From an uncultured Lachnospiraceae bacterium (GTDB taxonomy: Bacteria; Bacillota; Clostridia; Lachnospirales; Lachnospiraceae), in assembly GCA_902765725.1 (NCBI GenBank), contig CACXAT010000003.1, positions 62,001-126,000 of the forward strand: a DNA stretch of 64,000 nt. The letters run 5' to 3'. Below are positions 44,461-52,638 of this stretch, one piece after another. Every line of letters begins with the position of its first letter. Within the stretch, counting starts at the first letter, position 1. Both the position numbers and the translations under genes were made by a program. The notes beneath the pieces are model-generated. The model did no database searches. It was not told where the DNA came from and saw only the letters and a list, made by a program, of their open reading frames with translations.

Positions 44461-45321
44461 ATGGCTTTTTTCGGACTGTTTGATAAGAAGAACTGTGCGA
44501 TCTGCGGCGCGGAGATCGGGCTTCTGGGCAACAGGAAGCTGGAGGACGGCAATTGCTGCAAGAGCTGCGCGGCGAAGCTGTCGCCCTGGTTTGATGAGCG
44601 CAGGCACAGCACGGTAGAGCAGATCAGAGAGCAGCTTGCGTACCGCGAGGAGAATCAGAAGGCCGTGGAGAACTTCCATATCACCCGGACGATTGCCTGC
44701 GACCGATGGAACGTCCTGCTGGATGAAGACGCAAGAAAGTTCATTTTGACCAGAGATCCCAGGAGGATCAAAGAAGAGAATCCGGATGTCATCTCCTATT
44801 CCGACATCACCGGCTGCCGCGTCGACGTGGACGAGGACAGGGATGAGGAGAAGAAGCAGGTCAAGAATGGCGACAGGACGGAATATGTCTCCTACAATCC
44901 GCCCCGCTATACATACAAGTACGCTTTCAAGTACATCATCAATGTCAACAATCCGTACTTTGACGACATGCGGTTCGACCTGAACAACACCAGGGTAGAG
45001 ATCAAAACAATCCCGACCGCGGCACCAACCGGTGCCAAGTCAGGGGCAGGCCTGCTGGGCGATATCCTGAACGCAGCCGCGGGAGCGACAGCGGCTGCAG
45101 CCATGAATCCCCACAACAATCCGGAGTATGTCAAGTACGAGAAGCTCGGAGAGGAGATCACCGCGGCACTGACCGGAGCACAGAACATCATCCGGGAAGA
45201 GAAGGAAGCAGCCAATGCGGCGCCGAAGATCGGCATCTGCCCATTCTGCGGCGCGCAGACCACGGTCACGGCAGACGGCAAATGCGAATACTGCGGCGGA
45301 TACATCGCAGAGCAGATTTGA
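44461..45321 (+). CDS. DUF4428 domain protein with terminal zinc ribbons
   Basis: This 286-residue protein starts with a treble-clef-like zinc site (NCAICGAEIGLLGNRKLEDG then CCKSC, about residues 11-39) typical of DUF4428. It continues with a PH-like strand region (residues 80-190). It ends in a second zinc ribbon, CPFCGAQTTVTADGKCEYCG (about 260-279). A small Gly/Ala-rich helical stretch (LLGDILNAAAGATAAAA) precedes the end and could touch the membrane. It is common in Firmicutes; the function is unknown. It is only 32 bases after the 844-residue surface protein and ends at a terminator, so it is probably the last gene of that operon. Start follows AAAGGAGG. Confidence 0.8.
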   Translation: MAFFGLFDKKNCAICGAEIGLLGNRKLEDGNCCKSCAAKLSPWFDERRHSTVEQIREQLAYREENQKAVENFHITRTIACDRWNVLLDEDARKFILTRDPRRIKEENPDVISYSDITGCRVDVDEDRDEEKKQVKNGDRTEYVSYNPPRYTYKYAFKYIINVNNPYFDDMRFDLNNTRVEIKTIPTAAPTGAKSGAGLLGDILNAAAGATAAAAMNPHNNPEYVKYEKLGEEITAALTGAQNIIREEKEAANAAPKIGICPFCGAQTTVTADGKCEYCGGYIAEQI

Positions 45322-45365
45322 CATCAGAAATGAGAATAAGCAGGTTCTATGCAGAATCAGACAGG

Positions 45366-45396
45366 CCAGGCGGCACCCACCGCCTGGTCTTTTTTT
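45366..45396 (+). terminator. Intrinsic terminator of the surface operon
   Basis: CCAGGCGG (45366-45373) pairs with CCGCCTGG (45380-45387) over a 6-base loop and is followed by TCTTTTTTT. This classical rho-independent terminator lies 45 bases after the DUF4428 gene. Confidence 0.9.
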
Positions 45397-45476
45397 GCCT
45401 GTGGGTACCCCTGGAAGACATAAAAAAGCCTGCAAAGCATTGACAGGAACCCGGCAATCACATAAACTAAGCGAGT

Positions 45477-45576
45477 AAGTACATACTAACTATACAACGT
45501 TAAAACTAACACATAGGTGCATCGCCTAACACGGAAGTGTGTCAACTAACACAGAGGTGTGTCAACTAACACAGAG
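45477..45576. repeat. Array of 20-base direct repeats with internal dyads
   Basis: Two perfect copies of GTGTGTCAACTAACACAGAG (45537-45556 and 45557-45576) follow three diverging copies in the same 20-base register (45477, 45497 and 45517), all keeping CTAACACA or close to it. Each perfect copy contains TGTGT and ACACA arms. Two helical turns per unit would place bound dimers on one face of the DNA. It may be a multi-site operator for the adjacent regulator. Confidence 0.7.
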
Positions 45577-45645
45577 GCGGACCTGCTGACTTGCAGGTGA
45601 ACAGGCTTATGATCCGGCATACTATCTTGCAGAAGACTCCATGAT

Positions 45646-45960
45646 ATGAATACAGTTTACGAAAATGGCATGAATACACAGCCGGATATGGATAAGGAGA
45701 CGAAGGCAGTGGTGATCCGCAGACTTCGCCAGGAGGGCTGCCGGATCACTCACCAGAGAGAACAGATCCTGAATGTGATCCTGCAGGAAGAGTGCGCCAC
45801 GGTCAAGGAGATCTATACCAAAGCGAAGAGAATGGACGCTTCGGTCGGTTTTGCGACAGTCTACCGCATGATCAGTCTGCTGGAACAGACCGGACTCATC
45901 AGCCGGGGGATCATGTTCAACTACGACGAAGTGGAGCGGCTGAAGCAGGGAGCAAAGTAA
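45646..45960 (+). CDS. Short Fur-family regulator (DNA-binding domain only)
   Basis: This 104-residue protein shows the Fur/PerR winged helix: RLRQEGCRITHQREQILNVI, then VKEIYTKAKRMDASVGFATV and YRMISLLEQTGLI. It stops where the wing should lead into the metal-binding dimerisation domain. The HxH and CxxC metal motifs of Fur, Zur and PerR are therefore absent, and no frame-shifted remnant is visible downstream. The start at 45646 is uncertain; an in-frame ATG at 45691 (MDKETK) is the main alternative. It lies just after the 20-base repeat array and just before glutathione peroxidase, suggesting a redox or metal stress role, which is inference from position. Confidence 0.7.
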   Translation: MNTVYENGMNTQPDMDKETKAVVIRRLRQEGCRITHQREQILNVILQEECATVKEIYTKAKRMDASVGFATVYRMISLLEQTGLISRGIMFNYDEVERLKQGAK

Positions 45961-45980
45961 TAAATATTTATGCACACGGC

Positions 45981-46009
45981 TTGACACAGGTGGTCGGGTC
46001 GTGTATTAT
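45981..46009 (+). promoter_or_regulatory. Strong promoter for the glutathione peroxidase gene
   Basis: A perfect -35 TTGACA (45981-45986) and TATTAT (46004-46009) are separated by 17 bases. The start near 46016 gives a leader of about 88 bases that is AT-rich. Confidence 0.75.
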
Positions 46010-46103
46010 ATCACCATAAAGATTGAACAAAATTAAATTTAAAACAATATTAATTCAAAACATTAGAGAGCATACTGGTGGCAGGCCAGGAAAGGAGTCT
46101 ACA

Positions 46104-46649
46104 ATGGCAGGAATCTATGATTACAGTGTACCGGCACCGGATGGAACAGAGGTAAAGCTGGCCGACTATCAGGGCAAAGTCATGCTGATCGTCAATACCG
46201 CGACCGGCTGCGGCTTCACCCCGCACTACAAGCCCATCGAAGAGATGTATGAGAAGTATCATGACAAGGGACTTGAAGTGATCGACATCCCCTGCAATCA
46301 GTTTGCCGGCCAGACCCCGGGAACGGATGAGGAGATCCACCAGTTCTGCACTCTGAAGTACAACACCCAGTTCCCGCAGATGAAGAAGTCTGACGTGAAC
46401 GGTGAGAATGAGCTTCCGCTGTACACATACCTGAAGAGCCAGAAGGGCTTCGAGGGCTTCGGCAAGAGCCCGGCAGCACTGATGATGGCAGGAGTTCTGA
46501 AGAAGTTCGACAAGGACTACAAGAACAACCCCAACATCAAGTGGAACTTCACGAAGTTCGTAGTCGACCGCGAGGGCAACGTTGTAGCAAGGTTTGAGCC
46601 GACGGCCGACATGAAGAAGGTCGAGGAGTGCGTGGCAAGCCTGATCTGA
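46104..46649 (+). CDS. Glutathione peroxidase family thiol peroxidase
   Basis: This 181-residue cytoplasmic peroxidase reduces hydroperoxides. The peroxidatic residue is Cys36 in NTATGCGFTPHY, where some animal enzymes have selenocysteine. The partner Gln lies in IPCNQFAGQ (about residues 70-78) and the Trp/Asn pair in IKWNFTKF (about 149-156). CNQF and the extra cysteine in HQFCTLKYN suggest a thioredoxin-dependent mechanism, as is usual in bacteria. ATG 46104 is set by AAAGGAG (46091-46097). It has its own strong promoter and a terminator, with the short Fur-type gene upstream. Confidence 0.93.
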   Translation: MAGIYDYSVPAPDGTEVKLADYQGKVMLIVNTATGCGFTPHYKPIEEMYEKYHDKGLEVIDIPCNQFAGQTPGTDEEIHQFCTLKYNTQFPQMKKSDVNGENELPLYTYLKSQKGFEGFGKSPAALMMAGVLKKFDKDYKNNPNIKWNFTKFVVDREGNVVARFEPTADMKKVEECVASLI

Positions 46650-46674
46650 GCCATTAATAATTGAATAGTATCCA

Positions 46675-46724
46675 GGGAGGCAGTGTACCGTCAGGGTGGG
46701 AGGCTGCCTCCCTTTTCTTTTCCC
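46675..46724 (+). terminator. Terminator of the glutathione peroxidase gene
   Basis: GGGAGGCAG (46675-46683) pairs with CTGCCTCCC (46704-46712), followed by TTTTCTTTTCCC. The 20-base loop is longer than usual. Confidence 0.8.
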
Positions 46725-46750
46725 AAATATGACTTATTGAGAAATATTGT

Positions 46751-46801
46751 ACCGTAACGGTCTGCGAAACACTTGAACAATCGCTCATATGTATCTATAA
46801 T
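46751..46801 (+). promoter_or_regulatory. Promoter and candidate operators of the ABC exporter operon
   Basis: TTGAAC (46773-46778) and TATAAT (46796-46801) are spaced by 17 bases. An imperfect 14-base palindrome TGAACAATCGCTCA (46774-46787) overlaps the -35 box, and ACCGTAACGGT (46751-46761) lies just upstream. Both look like repressor sites; the first recalls TetR-type operators. No regulator gene is adjacent. Confidence 0.6.
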
Positions 46802-46862
46802 CTCCGATTAGAGGAGACTAACAGAACTGACGTATGCAGATTTTTTACAGGAGGATACATAT

Positions 46863-47564
46863 ATGAGCGTTGCGCTGTCACTGAGAAATGTGAGCAAGTC
46901 TTATTCGACCGGCGGGCATACCTTCAAGGCACTGGACGGTGTGAACCTGGATATCGAGGCCGGAAAGCTGGTCGTGATCCTGGGGCCGTCGGGCGCCGGC
47001 AAGTCGACCCTGCTGAACCTGATCGGCGGCATGGATACCCCCACACAGGGAACCATCACAGCCTTCGGCACGGATATATCAGGTTATTCTGAAAATGAAC
47101 TGGCGGACTATCGCGCGGCCAATGTCGGTTTTATCTTCCAGTTCTACAACATCCTGCCGACCCTGACGGTCCTGGAGAATGTCAGTCTGGTGTCGGACCT
47201 GACCCCGGACGCGATGGATGCCGGTGAGGCCCTGAAGGCAGTCGGCCTGGAGGAGCACCTGAACAAGTTCCCGAACCAGCTCTCGGGAGGTGAGCAGCAG
47301 AGAGTGTCCATCGCCAGGGCGATCGCCAAGAATCCCTCGATGCTTCTGTGCGACGAGCCCACAGGCGCCTTGGATTCCGCGACCGGTGTAACGATCCTCA
47401 AGCTTCTCAAAGAACAGACCCGGCAGGGCAAGACCGTCATCATCGTCACCCACAACTCTCTGTTCGCGGATGTGGCGGACGTGGTCGTGCGGCTGAAGAA
47501 CGGGAAGATCCGCAGCGTGTCTGAAGTGAAGGATCCCCGGAGCATCGACGAAGTCGAGTGGTAA
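46863..47564 (+). CDS. ABC transporter ATP-binding protein (MacB/LolD type)
   Basis: This 233-residue ATPase drives the FtsX-type permease encoded next. Walker A is GPSGAGKST (about residues 41-49), the Q-loop region is FIFQFYNILPTLTVLENV (typical of the MacB/LolD/FtsE branch), the signature is LSGGEQQRVSIARAI, Walker B is MLLCDEPTGALD, and the switch His is in VTHNS. Such pairs export peptides or lipoproteins, or act as mechanotransmission complexes, rather than importing nutrients. It has AGGAGG eight to nine bases before ATG and its own promoter, and is 15 bases from the permease gene. Confidence 0.93.
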   Translation: MSVALSLRNVSKSYSTGGHTFKALDGVNLDIEAGKLVVILGPSGAGKSTLLNLIGGMDTPTQGTITAFGTDISGYSENELADYRAANVGFIFQFYNILPTLTVLENVSLVSDLTPDAMDAGEALKAVGLEEHLNKFPNQLSGGEQQRVSIARAIAKNPSMLLCDEPTGALDSATGVTILKLLKEQTRQGKTVIIVTHNSLFADVADVVVRLKNGKIRSVSEVKDPRSIDEVEW

Positions 47565-47579
47565 GACGGGGGGCGCAGT

Positions 47580-49868
47580 ATGCTGAAGAGAAAACTATAC
47601 CGCGATCTGCGGCAGAACCTGTCCCAGTTCATCGTTATCTTCGTGATGGTCATGCTGTCCGTCATGGCATTTGCAGGCGTGCACGCCTACATGGACGGGA
47701 TGCGGGTCAGCGGGGACAAGTATTATGCAGAATATAACCTGGCGGATATGTGGCTGACCGGGGAGAACTTCTCGGCAGAGGACATGGAGAAGATCACCTC
47801 CAATGACAATGTAGACAAGGCAGACCGCCGGCTGACGGTCCAGGGAACGCTGGAGGGCCGGGACGGCGTCACCCTCGAGATGAACCTGATCGAGGAAAAT
47901 GAAGTCTGCCGGATGTATGTATTTCAAGGGACCGCTTTTGATCCGAAGGAAACAGACAGCGTCTGGGTCGACCGGGAATTCGCCCGGGCCAACGGATACA
48001 GCGTCGGCGACTCCATGACGCTGAAGTACACCAGCTTTAAGATGGAAGTGAAGATCGCCGGACTGGTGGAGACACCGGACCACACCTACAGCATCAAGGA
48101 CTCCACGGAGATCTTCCCGGACCATCATTCCTACGGGTATGTCTACCTGTCCTCGGGTGTGATCCCCTTCAGGATCCCATTTCCCTTCGTCATGATCGAC
48201 CTGAAGGACCCCTCCCTGTTTGATGAGACCAAGCTGCAGCTGGAGGAGGAGATCAGCGCCATCGCCGCCACCACCGGCCGCACTGAGCTGGCTTCCTGGG
48301 TCGGATACAACAGCGAAGTCGAAGAGGGCGAGACCTACGCCTTCGTCTTCACCTTCCTGCTGCTGTTCATTGCGATCCTGTCGGTCATCACCACCATGAA
48401 CCGATTCATCCGCAAGGAGCGCACGCAGATCGGCACCCTTAAGGCGCTGGGCTACCGCAGAAGGCGGATCATCCTGCATTACATCAGCTACAACCTGGTG
48501 CTCAGCCTGATCGCTGCCGCCGCCGGCATGGTGGTTGGTGTGCTGACCATCGGCCGGTTCTTCCTGAAGATGGAGATGGAGTACTTCGAGGTCCCCGAGG
48601 CGCACATGGTGCTGGAACCGGTGGTCTTCATTGCGGCGGCCCTGTGCGTGATACTGATTGCGGCCGTCACATGGCTCTCCTGCCGGAAGATCCTGAACGA
48701 GCCCGCAAGCCAGGCGCTTCGCACCGAAGTGCCCACCGTCCGGAACACGAATTTCTCCCTGACGACCCGGGGGGCCTTCCGGAACGCCTCCACTGTTACG
48801 AAGTGGAATCTGCGTGATATCGGAAGAAATAAAGGCCGCTCCCTGGCCGGCATCGCGGGTATCATGGGCTGCGTGATGCTGGTGGTCACCGCGTTGGGCA
48901 TGCACGACACCATCCAGGACTACCTCAGCTGGCAGTTTGACAAGATCAACCATTACGAATCCTACATCGTACTCTCGTCCGATTACACAGACAGCGAGTA
49001 TGAGGCACTGATCAGCGAATACGGAGACGAGACCTCCCAGACGATCGCATTTGAGATGCAGGAGGCAGACGGGACGACCAGCGCCCAGACTCTGTTCGTA
49101 AATGACGCGCCGGAGCATGTCCGCACTACGGATCACGACCGCAGGGCCATTGAGATGACAGACGAGGGCGTGTGGATCACGGAGAAGCTGTCCGGCAGCA
49201 CCGGCCTTGGGATCGGAGATGAGTTCACCTTCACGGTGTACGGAGAGGAGGAGCCGCATACGGCCAGGATCGCCGGGACCTGCCGGGATCCCCAGTCGCA
49301 GCGATTCTTCTGCACGAAGGGGTATCTTGAGAGCCTCGGCATGACCTACCGGGCAGACACCATCTACGTGGATGAACTGCTCGACCGCTCCAGAGTCCCG
49401 GAGGGCGCGGAGGTGATCCAGACCCGGGAGGGCCTGGAGACAGGTGTCCGGAGCATGCTCGACCGGATGAACTCGGTCATCGTTCTGTTCATCGCACTGT
49501 CGGCAGTGCTTGCCGTCGTGATCCTGTACAACCTGGGGATCCTCAGCTTCTCCGAGAAGCAGTACCAGTTCGCCACGCTCAAGGTTCTGGGCTACCGGGC
49601 GAAGCCCCTGCGCCGCATCTTCAACCAGCAGGGCCGGATCCTTGCGCTGATCTCCATCGCGCTGGGACTGCCCGCGGGCTACTTCATGGTCAGCTACATC
49701 TTCAGCGCCGCACTGGGAGACAATTACGACTTCCCGGCCTACGTCAGCCCGCAGTCCTTTGTGATCGCAGGCGCGGCCATCTTTCTGGTCTCCGGCCTGG
49801 TCAACTACTGGCTGTCCGGAAGAATCCGGAAGATCGACATGGTCAGCAGTCTGAAGGCGAATGAGTGA
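47580..49868 (+). CDS. ABC transporter permease with two FtsX domains
   Basis: This 762-residue membrane protein is encoded directly after its ATPase. An N-terminal span (about residues 14-33) leads to a large extracellular domain (about 40-245). A three-span FtsX core follows (about 250-365). After a linker, a further span near residue 415 (GIAGIMGCVMLVVTALGM) is followed by a second extracellular domain (about 440-625) and a second FtsX core (about 630-750). The repeated motif TLKALGYRRRRI / TLKVLGYRAKPL marks the two ATPase contact loops. Both halves are fused, so one chain likely replaces a heterodimer. The substrate is unknown; antimicrobial peptide export or envelope signalling are possible. 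Confidence 0.88.
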   Translation: MLKRKLYRDLRQNLSQFIVIFVMVMLSVMAFAGVHAYMDGMRVSGDKYYAEYNLADMWLTGENFSAEDMEKITSNDNVDKADRRLTVQGTLEGRDGVTLEMNLIEENEVCRMYVFQGTAFDPKETDSVWVDREFARANGYSVGDSMTLKYTSFKMEVKIAGLVETPDHTYSIKDSTEIFPDHHSYGYVYLSSGVIPFRIPFPFVMIDLKDPSLFDETKLQLEEEISAIAATTGRTELASWVGYNSEVEEGETYAFVFTFLLLFIAILSVITTMNRFIRKERTQIGTLKALGYRRRRIILHYISYNLVLSLIAAAAGMVVGVLTIGRFFLKMEMEYFEVPEAHMVLEPVVFIAAALCVILIAAVTWLSCRKILNEPASQALRTEVPTVRNTNFSLTTRGAFRNASTVTKWNLRDIGRNKGRSLAGIAGIMGCVMLVVTALGMHDTIQDYLSWQFDKINHYESYIVLSSDYTDSEYEALISEYGDETSQTIAFEMQEADGTTSAQTLFVNDAPEHVRTTDHDRRAIEMTDEGVWITEKLSGSTGLGIGDEFTFTVYGEEEPHTARIAGTCRDPQSQRFFCTKGYLESLGMTYRADTIYVDELLDRSRVPEGAEVIQTREGLETGVRSMLDRMNSVIVLFIALSAVLAVVILYNLGILSFSEKQYQFATLKVLGYRAKPLRRIFNQQGRILALISIALGLPAGYFMVSYIFSAALGDNYDFPAYVSPQSFVIAGAAIFLVSGLVNYWLSGRIRKIDMVSSLKANE

Positions 49869-49900
49869 CGACAGAGCCGGAATCGAATTAGTGTGGAATA

Positions 49901-49933
49901 AAAGCTGCCGGATGTTCATTTTCCGGCAGCTTT
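49901..49933 (+). terminator. Terminator of the ABC exporter operon
   Basis: AAAGCTGCCGGA (49901-49912) is perfectly complementary to TCCGGCAGCTTT (49922-49933) over a 9-base loop. The T-run is short, but the A/T-flanked GC stem is typical. Confidence 0.8.
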
Positions 49934-49984
49934 ATGATAAACTAACTTGATTAAGGAAAATGAGATTCAGGAGGATATCAATCT

Positions 49985-51265
49985 ATGTCGATAGTGATCA
50001 AGGATGCGCTGGCGATCCTGCCGCAGAAGGGGGCAGATGTTCCCGGCAGGCATACCATCTATATCATGGATGGGAAGATCGCGGGGATCGATGAGAAACC
50101 CGCTGCGTTCCCGGAAGACGCGCATGTGATCGACGGTACCAACAGGCTGGTGATCCCGGGCCTGATCAATGCCCACACCCACACCTACATGTCCATGATG
50201 CGCAACTGCGCGGACGACCTGTCCTTCATGGACTGGCTCTTCAACCGGGTCAACCCGATCGAAGACAACCTGACCCCGGAGGACGCATACTGGGCATCGC
50301 TCCTGGGACAGATCGAGATGATCCGCTCCGGGACAACGACATTTAACGATATGCAGATGCACATCCACCAGACCACCAGGGCCGTGCGTGAGAGCGGCAT
50401 GAGAGCCGTCATCTGCAGAGGACTGGTGGGCAGCGACTACGACAGAGACGACGTCCGCCTGCAGCAGGCGCTGGAGGAGATGGAAGAGGGCAGGGAGTGC
50501 AGCAGGCTGACCTTCCGTCTCGGGCCCCACGCACCCTACACCTGCAGCCCGGACTATCTGCGGATGGTCGCGGATGTGGCCGCGGAAAAGGGTCTGGGGA
50601 TCCATATTCATCTGGCAGAGTCTGTGGCAGAATGCGAGAACCTGCGCAGGGATCAGGGCTGCACGCCCATCGAGTATGCCCTGCAGGCCGGCGTGTTCAA
50701 CGTCCCGACGATTGCGGCTCACTGCGTACAGGCGACGGAGAGTGACATTAAGATCATGGCAGAGCATCACGTCAGCGTGGTGACCAACCCTGCCTCCAAC
50801 ATGAAGCTTGGAAATGGATTCGCCCCGGTTCCGGAGATGATGGCTGCGGGCATCAACGTCTGCCTGGGAACCGACGGCGCGGCGTCCAACAATGCCCAGA
50901 ACATGTTCCGGGAGATGGGATTCCTGGCTATGATTCACAAGGGAACCCATGCGACGCCCCAGTGTGTCGGGGCAGCGGAAGTCTTCCGCGCGGCAACCAT
51001 CAACGGCGCGAATGCCCTGGGCCTGAACACCGGCGCTATTGAGACCGGCAGGCTGGCAGACCTTGCGATCCTTCGCCTGGACGTCCCGTCCATGATGCCG
51101 GCCAACAACCCGCTCTCAGCCCTGTGCTACTCCGCAAACGGCTCCGAAGTCGACACCGTCATCATCGACGGCAGGATCGTCATGGAAGGCGGAGAGCTGA
51201 AAACCATCGACGAAGAGCGGGTCTACAGTGAGATCCGCAGCATGTGCGGCCGGCTGGGACTTTAA
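49985..51265 (+). CDS. mtaD: 5-methylthioadenosine / S-adenosylhomocysteine deaminase
   Basis: This 426-residue cytoplasmic amidohydrolase of the TrzN/AtzA/MtaD group deaminates the adenine ring of S-adenosylhomocysteine or methylthioadenosine. Metal ligands are His64 and His66 in INAHTHTYMSM. Further conserved parts are LGPHAPYTCSPDYL, IHIHLAESVAE, AAHCVQATESD and the catalytic LGTDGAASNN. The start has AGGAGG about ten bases upstream. It is followed after 80 bases by adenosylhomocysteinase in the same direction, which supports S-adenosylhomocysteine as the substrate. An aryl-chlorohydrolase role is much less likely. Confidence 0.85.
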   Translation: MSIVIKDALAILPQKGADVPGRHTIYIMDGKIAGIDEKPAAFPEDAHVIDGTNRLVIPGLINAHTHTYMSMMRNCADDLSFMDWLFNRVNPIEDNLTPEDAYWASLLGQIEMIRSGTTTFNDMQMHIHQTTRAVRESGMRAVICRGLVGSDYDRDDVRLQQALEEMEEGRECSRLTFRLGPHAPYTCSPDYLRMVADVAAEKGLGIHIHLAESVAECENLRRDQGCTPIEYALQAGVFNVPTIAAHCVQATESDIKIMAEHHVSVVTNPASNMKLGNGFAPVPEMMAAGINVCLGTDGAASNNAQNMFREMGFLAMIHKGTHATPQCVGAAEVFRAATINGANALGLNTGAIETGRLADLAILRLDVPSMMPANNPLSALCYSANGSEVDTVIIDGRIVMEGGELKTIDEERVYSEIRSMCGRLGL

Positions 51266-51345
51266 ACTGCAGCAGGCACCTGAGATCAGGTAGTATTACA
51301 TAGGATATACTAAGAAAGAAAAACAGCAGAGAGGATTACAGATAC

Positions 51346-52593
51346 ATGGCAAGTGAAATCAGAGACATCAATCTGGCAGAATCAGGATTAAGAAAGATCG
51401 AATGGGTGAGGCGGAACTGCCCGCTTCTGAGCATGCTGAAGGATGAGTTTACAAAGACCCAGCCCTTCAAGGGACAGAAGATCGCGCTGTCCGTTCACCT
51501 GGAGGCAAAGACCGCGTACCTGTGCCTGACGATGGCAGCAGGCGGAGCGCAGATGTATGTCACGGGCTCCAACCCCCTGTCCACCCAGGATGACGTTGCG
51601 GCGGCCCTGGTGAAGGAAGGTCTGGAGGTCCACGCATGGTACGGCGCCACGGAAGAGGAGTATTTCTCCCACATCCGCGCGGTCCTGTCCCATGGCCCGA
51701 ATGTCATCATCGACGACGGCGGTGACCTGGTCCACATGATGCACACCGAGCTGACCGACCTGATCCCGGGCGTCATCGGCGGATGCGAAGAGACCACCAC
51801 CGGCATCATCCGTCTGGAGGCCATGAACCGCGAGGGCAAGCTGGCATTCCCGATGGTGCGCGTCAACAACGCCATGATGAAGCATTTCTTTGACAACCGC
51901 TACGGCACCGGCCAGTCGGTATGGGACGGCATCAACCGGACCACCAACCTGATCGTCGCAGGCAAGATCGTAGTCGTTGCAGGCTACGGCTGGTGCGGCA
52001 AGGGCGTTGCCATGAGAGCAAAGGGCCTCGGCGCCAGAGTCATCGTGACCGAGATCAATCCGGTCCGCGCCATCGAAGCGATCATGGACGGCTTCGACGT
52101 CATGCCCATGGCAGAAGCCGCGAAGCTGGGTGACTTCTTCATCACCGTGACCGGCTGCGACAAGGTCATCGACGAAGAAGACTTCGCAAACATGAAGGAC
52201 GGAGCCGTACTGTGCAACGCAGGTCATTTCGACTGTGAGATTGACATCGCATGGCTGAAGAAGAACGCTGTGGAGAGCGCTCCCATGCGTGATAACATCA
52301 TCGGCTACAAGCTCCCCACCGGAGCCTGGGTGTACATCCTGGGTGAGGGCAGACTGGTCAACCTGGCCTGCGGAGACGGACATCCCGCAGAGATCATGGA
52401 CATGTCATTTGCCATCCAGGCCCTCAGCGCCAAGTACCTGATCGAGCATCAGGGACAGCTGACCGAGAAACTGATCGACGTACCGGAAGAAGTCGATATG
52501 GAAGTGGCGCAGAAGAAGCTCGCCTTCCTGGGCAAGAGCATCGACGTGCTGACCGAGGAGCAGGAGAGATACCTGAACGAATCCGGAATCTGA
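51346..52593 (+). CDS. ahcY: Adenosylhomocysteinase (or S-inosylhomocysteine hydrolase)
   Basis: This 415-residue NAD-dependent hydrolase releases homocysteine from S-adenosylhomocysteine, or from its deaminated form. Substrate-domain segments are LSVHLEAKTAYLC and DDGGDLVHMMH. The NAD Rossmann motif is GYGWCGKGVAMRAKGLGARV (about residues 212-231). ALCNAGHFDCEID and the C-terminal NAD-contacting tail ending in QERYL are also present. The length fits the shorter prokaryotic form lacking the ~40-residue insert. It is preceded by the deaminase gene, with an ACCTGA/TCAGGT dyad at 51278-51291 in the spacer. No SAH riboswitch was recognised. Confidence 0.92.
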   Translation: MASEIRDINLAESGLRKIEWVRRNCPLLSMLKDEFTKTQPFKGQKIALSVHLEAKTAYLCLTMAAGGAQMYVTGSNPLSTQDDVAAALVKEGLEVHAWYGATEEEYFSHIRAVLSHGPNVIIDDGGDLVHMMHTELTDLIPGVIGGCEETTTGIIRLEAMNREGKLAFPMVRVNNAMMKHFFDNRYGTGQSVWDGINRTTNLIVAGKIVVVAGYGWCGKGVAMRAKGLGARVIVTEINPVRAIEAIMDGFDVMPMAEAAKLGDFFITVTGCDKVIDEEDFANMKDGAVLCNAGHFDCEIDIAWLKKNAVESAPMRDNIIGYKLPTGAWVYILGEGRLVNLACGDGHPAEIMDMSFAIQALSAKYLIEHQGQLTEKLIDVPEEVDMEVAQKKLAFLGKSIDVLTEEQERYLNESGI

Positions 52594-52638
52594 CAGACTG
52601 AGAATCGAGACAGAACGAGATATAACGAGGCATAACAT

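Larger units (their letters stand above)
45322..45645. other. Intergenic region of 324 bases
   Basis: No gene was found here. It contains an intrinsic terminator for the surface operon, then an array of 20-base repeats, then a short hairpin ACCTGC/GCAGGT (45581-45598) before the Fur-type gene. Confidence 0.7.

Noticed and set aside
45477..45576. CRISPR-like array
   Set aside because: The 20-base repeats are directly adjacent with no unique spacers, and no cas genes are present.
45961..45990. Frameshift hiding the missing C-terminal domain of the Fur-type gene
   Set aside because: The bases after the stop in all three frames show no His- or Cys-rich metal site. A promoter for the next gene begins within 20 bases.
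47595..49919. A 774-codon minus-strand frame opposite the FtsX permease gene
   Set aside because: The sense frame has clear FtsX motifs and a preceding ATPase gene. The antisense product is His/Asp/Gln-rich and without domains.
51266..51345. SAH or SAM riboswitch before adenosylhomocysteinase
   Set aside because: The spacer is only 80 bases and shows just a simple 6-base dyad. No conserved riboswitch core was visible.
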